Part shown: one piece after another, positions 11,078 through 21,306 of the stretch
Layout of the letters: each line of letters begins with the position of its first letter
Position numbering within the stretch: position 1 is the stretch's first letter
Assembly: GCF_016801865.2 (NCBI RefSeq)
Contig: NC_068939.1
Coordinates: 41,702,747 to 41,766,746 of the forward strand
DNA length: 64,000 nucleotides
Reading direction: 5' to 3'
Source of the DNA: Culex pipiens pallens
Taxonomy: Eukaryota > Arthropoda > Insecta > Diptera > Culicidae
Translations under genes and position numbers: made by a program
The notes under the pieces: model-generated
Told to the model about the DNA's origin: nothing
What the model saw: the letters and a program-made list of their open reading frames with translations, nothing else
Databases searched by the model: none

Positions 11078-11160
11078 CACATACATACATACACACACAC
11101 ATACACACACACATACACACACACATACACACACACATACACACACACATACACACAGAC
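11078..11160. repeat. CA-rich microsatellite
   Basis: An interrupted (CA)n tract with periodic CATACA steps, inside family D copy 1. The related copy near 25.1 kb has a much shorter run. Confidence 0.95.
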
Positions 11161-11280
11161 ATTTGTTCAGTTTTAGATTCTGAGTCGATATGTATACATG
11201 AAGGTGGGTCTACGACGTTTTTATACGAAGTTCATTTTTAGAGCAGGATTATAGCCTTACCTCAGTGAGGAAGGCAAAAC

Positions 11281-14077
11281 TATGATAAGTTCAGATGAAT
11301 AGTGAATTTTAAAATTGAAATTAAAATTAATACTAGACTGGAGAATTTTTTTATTTGGTACAAAATCAATGTTTGACGTTATTCAATGGTTGTTTATATT
11401 TAAGTATTGTTAAAAATGCTGAGATTAAATTAAAATGAAATTGTTGAAAATAAACAATGTTATCATGCCTTAGATCATTGGAACAAAAAAAAAACTAAAA
11501 GAAATTTAGTTAAAAATAGATAATTGAAAATATAACAAAAGTCGGATATCTCAACGTTAGGAAACACTTCAAGCAGATTGAAATCTCTTTTTAAAACGAC
11601 ATGTAACAAGATTTTCTCGAAAATTTTTATCTTGTATCAATCGCTTAAGAAGCAACAGTAGCAAGCTTATAATTGCTGCAATATTTATTTTAATAGCATC
11701 CACAAGGCTAAAGTGTTGAAGACTACATGATTTCTATACTCTGCATAATTGAAACCCCCTAAACGCTTTCGTGTGACCATGAACGAGGAAATCAAAAACA
11801 CATTACACCGCACCATTGCGCACTTTTACGCCCAAATTGATGTAAATTTTTGTGAGAGTTGACATTGCGCCACTCAGCTCATCGGACACTTCATCTTCTG
11901 TGACTGCGTTCAACGGTTGCGTCGTTGGCCTTGATCGTTTATGTTGCGGCGGCCCAGGCCAAAGCGGTTACCGCCGGTGGCCACAACCGCAGCTCCGCAA
12001 CACCGGCACCGGTTAATGAAAGTGAAAATGGTCAGAGGGGGGGAGCCATTAATCAAAGTATGTTATGACTATTGGCAGTGGTGCCTTCACTTCGCATCCG
12101 ATCTGGCCTACTACGCTATCTTTGGGAGCTTCAGGGCATTTTTCCGGACCATGCGTGGCTGGTTGGTCGGAAATTGTGGTTCCGGGGCCAACTGGAAGTT
12201 GCATGAAACGTAACTTTTCTAATGGGCGCTCAATTAATGTCGCTTGATACGGGACCGACGACAGGTTGCACGGTGCGCACTGTGGGTGTTTGTGGTAAAA
12301 GTGGACAAATGTTTTCGGAATTTGATTTAATTTGAAATCGTTCAACATAGTTGATTTGTTATTTTTTCAAAAGTCTGAGAATTTTGAATAACTTTTCAAC
12401 TGACAAGTCCACTGTTCCTCACTGCAACTGGTTCCAGGTGTGGCCGGTGGCACAACATCCTCGTTTTGTCAGCATCATTGCCGACGGTTCCGGACTGGAC
12501 GCGCATTCGAGGTAGCTTCAAACGGCCAGAACCAGTTCCACAAAGATGGTGAAAAGGTTTTCCACCGGCGGCGGAAGAAATTGCATCAGGTTGATCTGCG
12601 CTGCATCGGTGTATTACTCAATGGCCGACGTTACCACACGATTACCATGCCCTGCAGCTTCTGACGTTCATTAGATAAACGTTCACTTTGTGCGATTAGG
12701 GAAGGGAAAAAAAATCAATCAACGTAAGTGCTCGTCCTACACCACTCTCCTCCGGAGATTGAGCCGTCCTACAGCATGAGAGGTGCTACTTAATTACCAG
12801 AAATTATACAGCAATTTGTTCACCTTAACCACACCAGTGGGCCGGGTTGAACATTTTATCAACTTTGCGAAACAAACAAACTCCAAATGTGTAATCAATT
12901 TTGGGAGAAAAAAGTTTTCCACCTGCTGCGGGACAGCGTAGTAAAAAAAGTAAATCAAAACAACAATTTTCAACTTTTTGCAACATTGATGTCGAAGGTG
13001 ATTGTTGTCGGGATCACGTGTGATTGGAGAATTTTTCCTCCAGGAGTAGGAGAGAGGGTGAAAAGAAAAACAAACATTTCCAAAGTATAATCAATCTCTG
13101 TGCTCTTGAAAATGGCTCAGAAGAAGGGAGAAGGAGGTTAAGCAAAACTTTTCACAGTTTGAATGGCAGGTCAGAGGGTCTAATGGATTGGCAATGCATC
13201 AAATTTAATATAAATAAAAATTTTATTTAAAAAAAATCCTCTCACGTTTTTTATTACCAAAAATATATAAAGAAAAAACACAAAAAAAAAAGAAAAGAAA
13301 ATTGTTTGGGAAGCCCTGGCACAAAGGAGAATGAAAATAAAAAAATAGGAAAAAAAAATCTCAGCTGAACAATAAGTAACTTCTCGATCCGGTGCTCAAT
13401 GGCTGAAACAGCTTGGTGTACACCACGTTCGGATGCTGTATGGTAAACAGATTCTGGTTAACCTTACTTCATATGCACACTTGCGAGAAAGCGGAAAATT
13501 GAAAGTGTACACTAAAAGTTTCCCCCCTGAAGTTTTTTGACGAAACCAGTTTTGCTCAATTTCGATTAACCTGACATGGCTGAGACAGGCATTTCAATCA
13601 TCCTTCAGAATAAAAAATAATCAAAATCCACTCAAAGGCAGCTTACATAGAAGAGTTTTCATTAGCGGTCCCATCTAACCCATTACAGAGTCCTAAAAAG
13701 CCCTCTTTTATCACCCAAAGCACACATTAACGCACCACGGAACACGTCTTTTTTTGAGCAAAAATCTCAATCAACTCCAAAAGCAAGCAAGTCACACTCT
13801 CGGAGGTCGTAAAACATTGAGTCTCAGAATCGCGCCCCCTGATGTCGATTACAGGACAGTGCTTGACGGGTACTGTGACGTGGTTCCCCAGAGAGATAGC
13901 GAAAGAGAGTAGCAACTTACTCGAACGTGTCAGGGTGGCAAGAAAACCCGCCCACCGTGCGTGGCGAAAATTGAAGGCTGCTGTGGAAAATAAGGACGAT
14001 AAGAAATTGGACAGTGGGTTGTAAAACGGTGAGTTTTCGCGACGAAAAAAAACATAAATTATTTTGTAAAAAAAGTG
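11281..14077. other. Single-copy-looking island, no gene recognised
   Basis: The GC-richer core (about 11880-12700) has overlapping open frames on both strands (11941-12213 plus, 12049-12348 minus) without recognisable domains. AT-rich sequence with A runs lies at 13200-13380. No tRNA, rRNA or repeat family seen. Confidence 0.4.
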
Positions 14078-14586
14078 TTATGTTTTATGTTTTATGTTTT
14101 ATGTTTTATGTTTTATGTTTTATGTTTTATGTTTTATGTTTTATGTTTTATGTTTTATGTTTTATGTTTTATGTTTTATGTTTTATGTTTTATGTTTTAT
14201 GTTTTATGTTTTATGTTTTATGTTTTATGTTTTATGTTTTATGTTTTATGTTTTATGTTTTATGTTTTATGTTTTATGTTTTATGTTTTATGTTTTATGT
14301 TTTATGTTTTATGTTTTATGTTTTATGTTTTATGTTTTATGTTTTATGTTTTATGTTTTATGTTTTATGTTTTATGTTTTATGTTTTATGTTTTATGTTT
14401 TATGTTTTATGTTTTATGTTTTATGTTTTATGTTTTATGTTTTATGTTTTATGTTTTATGTTTTATGTTTTATGTTTTATGTTTTATGTTTTATGTTTTA
14501 TGTTTTATGTTTTATGTTTTATGTTTTATGTTTTATGTTTTATGTTTTATGTTTTATGTTTTATGTTTTATGTTTTATGTTTTATG
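14078..14586. repeat. Uninterrupted heptamer array, about 72 copies of TTTTATG
   Basis: About 509 bp of perfect TTTTATG repeats without a single interruption that I can find. All three plus frames read as MFYVLCF repeats simply because 7 is not divisible by 3 and the unit has no stop. No protein is implied. Such purity points to recent slippage expansion, or to a length fixed by the assembler. Confidence 0.98.
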
Positions 14587-14962
14587 GTAAAAAAAATTAT
14601 TGACGAAATTTTTGAAATAAAATCGAAAAATTAATACTGTAATCAGAGGTGACTTTGAACAGGGAGGCGAGATTGGGTCATACAAATTTATTTTTTTTTG
14701 TTTGAATGTAAACAAAATTCTTTTCTCAGAAACTTGATTTATTTCTAATGACTCAGTCAGGAGTGGCTTTGAAAAGTTAAAAAAATCAACAATACTTCAG
14801 CTTTTATTTTTTTTCTGAGAAAATATTTTTATAACATTTTATCAGAGTAGTCATGATCGTCGTACAGTGACAAATTGACTTGAGGAATTGTCATGTATAA
14901 TAAGTAATAAACTTTGAAGGTCTTCCTTAAGGAGGAGCTGTCCAAAACAAAAAAAAATCACT

Positions 14963-15386
14963 TCCCGAGCAGACGGAAATAGCTTGGAAATAACATTCTT
15001 TGATATTTGAAAATACTAGCCCAATAACATTTTATGTTATTTATAACAAGATTTGTTACTCTTCGTTATGGTTTCAATGTTATTGGATTGTTATTGTAAT
15101 AACAGTCTTATAGCAATTTTAGTTATTCTTCGAACAAATCTTTGTTATTTTTTTTTGTTAGTTTAACAACTAATCCGATCATTCCAATAACAGTTTGAGG
15201 TATTCTTCCATAACAAAAAAAAATATTCCAAAGTTGTTTTGGCTTTCAACCAATATCAGACCAATAACAAATTTTGTTATGATAACAAAAAATGATTTTT
15301 CAAGAAGATTCCATAACACTTTCTGTTATTTTAACAGTATTCGTTATTGAAATAGCATGCATTTTGTTATTTCCGTCTGCCCGGGT
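14963..15386. mobile_element. MITE with CCCGRGCAGACGGAAATA termini
   Basis: The ends are inverted copies ([T/A]CCCG[A/G]GCAGACGGAAATA). The 5-bp direct repeat TCACT flanks at 14958-14962 and 15387-15391. The interior (424 bp in total) is packed with ATAAC/GTTAT motifs in both orientations and has no coding frame. The 371 bp before it (14587-14957) are AT-rich with no feature. Confidence 0.75.
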
Positions 15387-15391
15387 TCACT

Positions 15392-16954
15392 ATATAATTC
15401 TTTGTTTTTAATTCAAGTCCAAAAATCTCTGCAAACAATTATTTTTTTTCAATTTTTGCATACTGAAATAATTATTAAGTTCCTTATATTATTTAAAACA
15501 ATAATAAAAACCAACCAGAAAAACGTTCAAATTTTGACTACTTGAATATGTAATTTTTGATTAAGTTTTTGGAACATTTTACGAAGACAAAACAAAAACA
15601 AGAGAATGCGGATTTCCCACAGTCCTCACGAATACCTGAGAATGTATAAAGGCACGATTTTCCCACCGAATAAACTTGCAAATTAAAAAAAACACTCTCT
15701 TCGAGAAGGAATGTGAACCGTTACTAGACCAAGGAAAAATCTGGGGAAAAAATGTTGTTTCTCAACTAAGCAGGAAGTCGCAATAAAAAATTAGCACGCA
15801 CCATTCCCATTCTCCCACCTCGAGAGGTATTCCCAGCACGACCACGCCATTTTTCCTCGCTGTAATAAAGATTGCGAATCCGTCTTTTTAGTACCAATTT
15901 GTGTGCTCAAGTGTCGAACAGCTCAACCAAACCCACAAACCTTCCACTTTTTTTCCCCTCCAAGCAAAAAAACACAAAACACTTGACTTGTAATCCCTTA
16001 ACGAAGGACTTTCTCCCACACCCTCCCCCTCAGAAAATGACACACCCCCACTGGGAGAAGTACGGAATTCCCTGAACGAGGAAACGACAAGAAATTAAAC
16101 AAAGTGTTACACACACAACATGGGCACAGCAACAAACCAACCAAAAACAGTAGTAATCATTGGGCTAACAACAATTTTCCGGGAGAATAAAACAAGACAG
16201 CGGAAGGGTGGGTGGGAAAAAAGCGAGCCGTTTGTGAATTGGGATTTTTCGAATGGGGTCGAAATCCTTGTTTCGAGGAATGATTTGTAAAAGTTTTGCC
16301 GGTTGAAATAGACAATGTTTTAACAACTGGGTTGAGAAAGGTTCAGGTGCGAGAAAAATTATGATTTTCCGAGAGGTACTGGGAGAATGAAACACGGAGA
16401 AAAATATGCAAATTATGTGGTGTTAAATTCAATGCGGCTGGTTTGTTGGAGGTGGAATTTAAATTGAAATGAATTTGTTTTGCATTTTTTTTTTCAATAA
16501 TGGCAGTGGGAATGTCTGAGTGGTGGGTTCTATGCGTGGAATGTTCACAATATTTGCTGTGGTTTAATTATATTGCATTGATTGACTTTAATCAGATCAA
16601 TTACGTTTACCATGCATGCATACACCATTTCTATTGGATGAACACAATGTGGTATTTAGTCCGTGAGTGAGTATGTGTTTTATCAATTTAAAAAGTATGG
16701 CGAAGATTACTCTACAAATTAAATTTTCTTTAAGGACGTTCTACAAAAAGGATTTAATTCAATTTTAAACATAAAATTACATTTGAATTTTAATCTTTTT
16801 ACTATCAAACTTTTTAATTAGGAACACTCAAAATACCTTAGTAATGAACTGAAATGTACAAACCTGGAAAGGGAGAAGAAAAGAAAAATACCGTTATTAT
16901 TTGTATTTGTACTATTAATAATCATTATCATTTTAATTGTGGAAAAATGAGGTA
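15392..16954. other. Spacer, no gene recognised
   Basis: AT-rich ends around a moderately GC-richer, C-rich central part (about 15830-16100). Open frames of 62-76 codons have no recognisable domains. Confidence 0.4.
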
Positions 16955-19231
16955 TAGTCTGGGACTAGAGCGTCCAATTTCCCGGGGTTACAAAATTCAA
17001 CAAATTTCCCGGGAAATTTCGGGAAATTTGGAATGGAACAAAAATTGTTCTGATCTTGCTTTTGATTAATTTGTTACAAAATTGTATAGAACGGCAACTT
17101 TAAAAATCAAAATGGGTGTGATGATCAATTATTGGCTTGACTGCTTAGAACAACTCGTACAACTTTGAGAAAAAATATTAATTTTATAAATTAAAATGCT
17201 GTCTTTCAAATCGTACCTAATCAAACAATTAAAAGTAAAATCCAAGCTCCACAACCATACAATTACCTTGAAATTTGTCTCTGTGATCATTTCGAGAGAA
17301 TATATTAAAGAGCAATATTGACAGATAAAGACAGATAAACAAGTTTTATAGTTTTGAAAATCTCCTTCATGATACTTAGTTGTTTTTTAAAATGATTTTT
17401 CATAGTTTCATAATGGAAGATTATTTAACTTGCATTTTAAACGCAGGAAAAATCTCAATATTTTCTTTACTAGAAGGGGTAAATATCTTATTTTCAAATT
17501 ATATAACAATATTTCGTTAAAAAAGGTTACCAATGGGTAATTCTCCGCCAACTCACACAGCAGTTGCCCCGACCCCTCTTCGATTTGCGTGAAACTTTGT
17601 CCTAAGGGGTAACTTTTGTCCCTGATCACGAATCCGAGGTCCATTTTTTGACATCTCGTGACGGAGGGGCGGTACGACCCCTTCCATTTTTGAACATGCG
17701 AAAAAAGAGGTGTTTTTCAATAATTTGCAGCCTGAAACGGTGATGAGATAGAAATTTGGTGTCAAGGGGACTTTTATGTAAAATTAGACGCCCGATTTGA
17801 TGGCGTACTCAGAATTCCGAAAAAACATATTTTTCATCGAAAAAAAAACTTAAAAAGTTTTAACAATTCTCCCATTTTCCGTTACCCGACTGTAAAAATT
17901 TTGGAACATGTCATTGTATGGGAAATTTAATGTACTTTTCAAATCTTCATTGACCCAGAAGAGTAATTTTTTCATTAAGAACAAAAATTTTCATTTTAAA
18001 ATTTCGTGTTTTTTCTAACTTTGCAGGGTTATTTTTTAGAGTGTAACAATGTTCTACAAAGTTGTAGAGCTGACAATTAAAAAAATTTGGATATATAGAT
18101 CTAAGGAGTTTGCTTATAAACATCACGAGTTATCGGGATTTTACGAAAAAAAGTTTTGAAAAAGTTGGTCGTCATCGATCATGGCCGTTCATGGTCACCC
18201 GCGACAGACACGGACGACGAAACAAAGAGAAACGCAAAAAGTAACTTTTTCAAAACTTTTTTTCGTAAAATCGTGATAACTCGTGATGTTTATACGCAAA
18301 CCCCTTATGTTTATACATCAAAATTTTTGTAATTGTCTGCTCTACAACTTTGTAGAAAATTGTTACACTCTAAAAAATAATCCTGCAAAGTTAGAAAAAA
18401 CACGAAATTTTAAAATGAAAATTTTTGTTCTAAATGAAAAAATGACCCTTCTGGGTCAATAAAGATTCGAAAAGTACATTAAATTTCCCATAAAATGACA
18501 TGTTCCTAATTTTTTTACAGTCGAATAACGGAAAATAAGAGAATTTTTTAAACTTTTTTAGTGATTTTTTTCGACGAAAAAAAAACGTTTTTTTTAATTC
18601 TGAGTACGCCATCAAATCGGGCGTCTAATTTTACATAAAAGTCCCATTGACACCAAATTTCTATCTCATCACCGTTTCAGACTGCAAATTATTGAAAAAC
18701 ACCTCTTTTTTCGCATGTTCAAAAATTGAAGGGGTCGTACCGCCCCTCCTCCACGAGATATCAAAAAACGGACCTCGGATTCGTGATCAGGGACAAAAGT
18801 TACCCCTTAGGACAAAGTTTCACGCAAATCGAAGAGGGGTCGGGGCAACTTTTCCCGATTTCGTGTGAGTTGGTAGAGAATTACCCAATAACAAAATAGT
18901 TTATTTTTATTCCATAATATAGGAATTTTCGTTGCCCAACAATTAAGCCAGATCTTTTCCCAGTTGTGAATGCTATAAAAAATAAAAATTATCAGAAATA
19001 AACCTTGAAATGAAATTTACAGACGAGCAGAAGATTTAGGTATTGGAAATTCAAGTTAGGTTCTCTCTTTTCAAATATTGAAGCCAAAAAGTTAGAAATT
19101 TTTTTACTTCCGTATGAATTTCGGAAATTCCCGGGAAATTTGTATATTTCCCGGTAAACGGGAAATTTTTTTTTATATATCCCGAGTTTTTTTTCCGGGA
19201 CAGGAAATTGAACGCTTTACCTAGGACTCTG
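16955..19231. mobile_element. Family G element, outer shell of a nested pair
   Basis: The left end (TAGTCTGGGACTAGAGCGTC, then CAATTTCCCGGG) and the right end (CCGGGACAGGAAATTGAACG, then a CTAGGACTCTG-like end) are imperfect inverted copies. CCCGGGAAATTT-type motifs occur just inside both. Related fragments lie near 37195-37255 and 59740-59855. The middle is occupied by family B (17535-18886). The decayed ends suggest G is the older element. Confidence 0.55.
17535..18886. mobile_element. Family B foldback element, full copy B1
   Basis: The ends are GGGTAATTCTC then CCAACTCACAC, and the inverse. The arms (about 17535-18170 and 18240-18886) are inverted copies sharing AAGGGGTAACTTTTGTCCCT, CGGAGGGGCGGTACGACCCC-like and GAAATTTGGTGTCAA blocks. 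A 60-70-bp non-palindromic loop near 18175-18240 contains CGACAGACACGGACGACGAA. A possible 3-bp duplication AAT flanks it. Partial relatives: 20737-21306, 29037-29280, 38752-38915 and 39243-39780. No coding frame. Confidence 0.8.
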
Positions 19232-19485
19232 CAAAAATTTCTGCATACTCGTTTTTAAATAAAATATAGAAAATTTCAATGGAAAACAGAGCCAAAGTTG
19301 ACCCCAGTAAAAATGTTTTTTTTAAACATTGGCAAAGTACATAAAATAAGTCAAACTTTTAAAAAACCCTAAAATGTTCTAAAATTTTTAAGAGTTATTC
19401 TTTCTAGTACTGTTTAACAGATAAAAATTGGTTCAAAAATTGTTTTATAGTAAATTATAAGATCGAAGCCTTGCTCTTCATCATC

Positions 19486-19561
19486 CCGGTACGAGAATCG
19501 AACTCACGATCTCTGGATTGGAAACCCAGCACGCCGCTAGTCGAAACCCATCCCCTACCGG
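19486..19561 (-). other. tRNA-like module 2 of the Twin-like SINE
   Basis: Acceptor-stem complement CCGGTA/TACCGG, anticodon arm CTGGG-TTTCCAA-TCCAG and box B GAGTTCGATTCTC. It is degenerate in the D arm. Read literally the loop gives TCC, but frame uncertainty in a decayed arm makes any isotype call unsafe. Confidence 0.7.
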
Positions 19562-19608
19562 TCAGTACTCCCAGTGAGCATATTTGCTCCTTTAAGGGAT
19601 TTGACTTT

Positions 19609-19688
19609 GCCGAGCCAGACAGGAATCGAACCCATCACCTTCCGCTTTCAAAGCGTAACCCGTAACCTCACGGCCACGGAAGCTCGGC
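19609..19688 (-). other. tRNA-like module 1 of the Twin-like SINE
   Basis: It has a perfect 7-bp acceptor pairing GCCGAGC/GCTCGGC, box A-like TGGCCGTGAGGTTACGGG and box B GGGTTCGATTCC. The anticodon-arm region reads CGCTTTGAAAGCG. It is a SINE head, not a host tRNA gene: no terminator follows and a second module is fused to it. Confidence 0.75.
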
Positions 19689-19855
19689 GCTCTTACTTTC
19701 GTTATTAAAATGCTGAAACCGTAAAATTTTCTTACATCAACAATTTCGCAAAAAGTGAATTTACAAAAAAAATAATAGCTCGGTTTGAAATTAAGCTTCC
19801 TTAATTGAACTCTGTTCGTGCCAGACGGTATTTGTGTCTGTTCCCTGAATGTTTA

Positions 19856-20070
19856 CCGTAAACTGGGGTCAATCGGGACACATGGGGCGAATTGGGACAG
19901 CAGTTTTAACCATGTTGGAGCACAATATTTTGATTTTTCTGGTTGGTTTCGGTTAGACCAGACTCAGGCCAACAAAATGTGTACATCCATTTCCAAATTT
20001 AAAAGCTTTAAGTGCTCTAGAAACTGCTGTCCCTATTCAGACTGTAGTCCCGATTCACCCCAGATTACGG
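19856..20070. mobile_element. MITE with CCGTAAWCTGGGGT termini, TA target duplication
   Basis: 215 bp. The left end CCGTAAACTGGGGTCAATCG and the right end CGATTCACCCCAGATTACGG are inverted copies with two mismatches. TA flanks it at 19854-19855 and 20071-20072. Non-coding and Tc1/mariner-type by target site. Confidence 0.82.
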
Positions 20071-20155
20071 TACTTCTGTACCCGTATCGAGAACAATAAA
20101 CCTTTATTCTGCCTCTTCGCGCGCTAACCACCGTCCGAGACGGTTGGCTCGGCAG

Positions 20156-20381
20156 CAGGCTTGCCACACGTACAGATATTTTTGGCACAGACCAAACACT
20201 CAATCAAGTATAACTTTAAAGAAAAACATTTTTATCAAAAACTAAACAAGTAAAAAGATGCAAAAAATGTTTATCTTTTTAGTGCAGTTTACAAAAACTA
20301 CTCAAGTGTATTTTAACTGTAAAAATAATTAGTTTGAGTGTTTGGTCTGTGCCAAAAATATCTGTACATGTGGCAACGCTG
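20156..20381. mobile_element. hAT-type MITE with 8-bp target duplication CTCGGCAG
   Basis: 226 bp with inverted ends of about 50 bp that are nearly identical (TTGCCACA-GTACAGATA and GGCACAGACCAAACACTCAA blocks). The termini read CAGGC and CAGCG, the latter fitting YARNG. The perfect direct repeat CTCGGCAG flanks at 20148-20155 and 20382-20389. No transposase. Confidence 0.9.
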
Positions 20382-20554
20382 CTCGGCAGTCACCACAAAC
20401 TAGTTCTTTTATTTCAATCAATTTGGAAGATTCTACGCGCTTGGACAAGTAAAACACAACGTAGGGAATTCAAAGTCGGCCCCTGGCCGAACAAACTCAG
20501 ATTCATTAAATTTAAATATTTTTGTTTTTTAGTTGTCTCATTTCGATCGATTTA

Positions 20555-20730
20555 GAATTTATAAATTCAAGATGGCGCCATAATGGTGGTGGGTAATTAT
20601 TGAAAAAAAGTTTTTTTTATTTAATAGGCAATAAACATTTCAAATAAGGCTAAAATTGGGTCACGGAGCTAAAAAAAAGAAAAACATTTTTTTCTATTCA
20701 TGCCTCGATTATCCGAAATCCCACAAGTAA
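20555..20730. repeat. Tigger-like MITE fragment
   Basis: It resembles the right part of the element at 34855-35919: a TTCAAGATGGCGCC-like/AATGGTGG block, a central A/T block with AATAGGCAATAAACATT, then CTCGATTATCCGAAATCCCA. The outer terminus is missing. The flanking 20390-20554 shows no feature. Confidence 0.55.
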
Positions 20731-20736
20731 CTTTGC

Positions 20737-21306
20737 TTTGTGAAACTTTGCTCTTAGGGGCAATTTTGTTCCATCACGAATCTGAGGTCCATCATTCGAT
20801 ATCTCGGGTGGTAGGACCCCTTTCATTTTGTTGGACTTTTACTAAGACACGTTTTTCAGTTATTTGTACACAGTAAAAAAATCATGGTATTATTAAATCT
20901 GGGAAGGAGTCCATCTTTTATGTCAGAAAAAATGTGTAATTTTACCTCTGAATTTTGTAACATTACTTACTGTCACTTTTCAGTCTAAATTAAGGTAAAA
21001 TTACATCATAAAAAAGGTAATATTAAACCTTTCAAAATTATACCTTCCAAATTTAAACAATTTTGTACTGTGTAGCTCGAAACCATGGAGAGAAAGACAT
21101 TTGGTGTCGAAGGGACTTTTGTGTTAAATTGGACGTCCGCCTCAATAGCATGCTCTAAAATCAGAATAACGTATTTTTAATCAAGAAAAAGTTAAAAATT
21201 GGCTTCAAATTTTTTTCATTTTTCATTACTTAACTGTCTGAAATTTTGAGACATGTCATTTTATGGAAATTTAATGTACTTTTAGAATCTACAATGATTC
21301 TAACAT
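20737..21306 (+). mobile_element. Family B half-element, copy B2 (interrupted)
   Basis: A diverged left arm of family B: AACTTTGCTCTTAGGGGCAA, ATCACGAATCTGAGGTCC and a GGACTTTTGTGTTAAATTGG block in the same order as 17580-17960. The mirror arm is missing. A 204-bp MITE is nested at 20869-21072. Confidence 0.7.
20869..21072. mobile_element. Family C MITE, copy 2 (TA target duplication)
   Basis: It starts CACAGTAAAAAAATCATGG and ends TTTTGTACTGTG, flanked by TA at 20867-20868 and 21073-21074. Removing it restores the continuity of family B on both sides, which fixes its limits. Confidence 0.85.

Larger units (their letters stand above)
9309..11276 (+). mobile_element. Composite repeat containing the 164-bp tandem array (family D, copy 1)
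   Basis: The unit opens near 9362 with TTAATCCACCTATGTGGTTGG and a GCCTTCCTCAC motif. It contains the 164-bp array and a CA-rich microsatellite, and closes near 11276 with GCCTTACCTCAGTGAGGAAGG. A decayed copy of that closing motif sits just before the start (about 9309-9345), as if two units were once head to tail. Diverged relatives lie at 24330-25215 (plus) and 46975-47440 (minus). No protein is encoded and the class is unknown to me. Confidence 0.7.
19480..19688 (-). mobile_element. Dimeric tRNA-derived SINE, Twin-like
   Basis: Two tRNA-like modules in the same (minus) orientation, 19609-19688 then 19486-19561, are separated by a 47-bp spacer. Each has a self-complementary acceptor stem and a box B. 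A short GATGATGA tail ends the element, and GCTCTT flanks it at 19473-19478 and 19690-19695. Culex pipiens Twin is described as two tRNA-related units joined by a short spacer, about 220 bp long, so family membership is likely. I could not align it to the published sequence. Confidence 0.8.

Noticed and set aside
12440..12664. Possible exon preceded by CCAG
   Set aside because: The frame closes quickly after the apparent acceptor site and shows no domain or partner exon.
14078..14586. Telomere-like repeat
   Set aside because: TTTTATG does not match the insect TTAGG telomere motif, and mosquitoes lack that telomere system. Treated as a simple repeat.
14014..14634. 206-codon frame of MFYVLCF repeats
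   Set aside because: Direct consequence of the heptamer array; equally open in all forward frames.
19486..19688. Two functional host tRNA genes
   Set aside because: The modules are fused through a short spacer with a SINE tail and flanking duplication, and the D and anticodon arms are degenerate.
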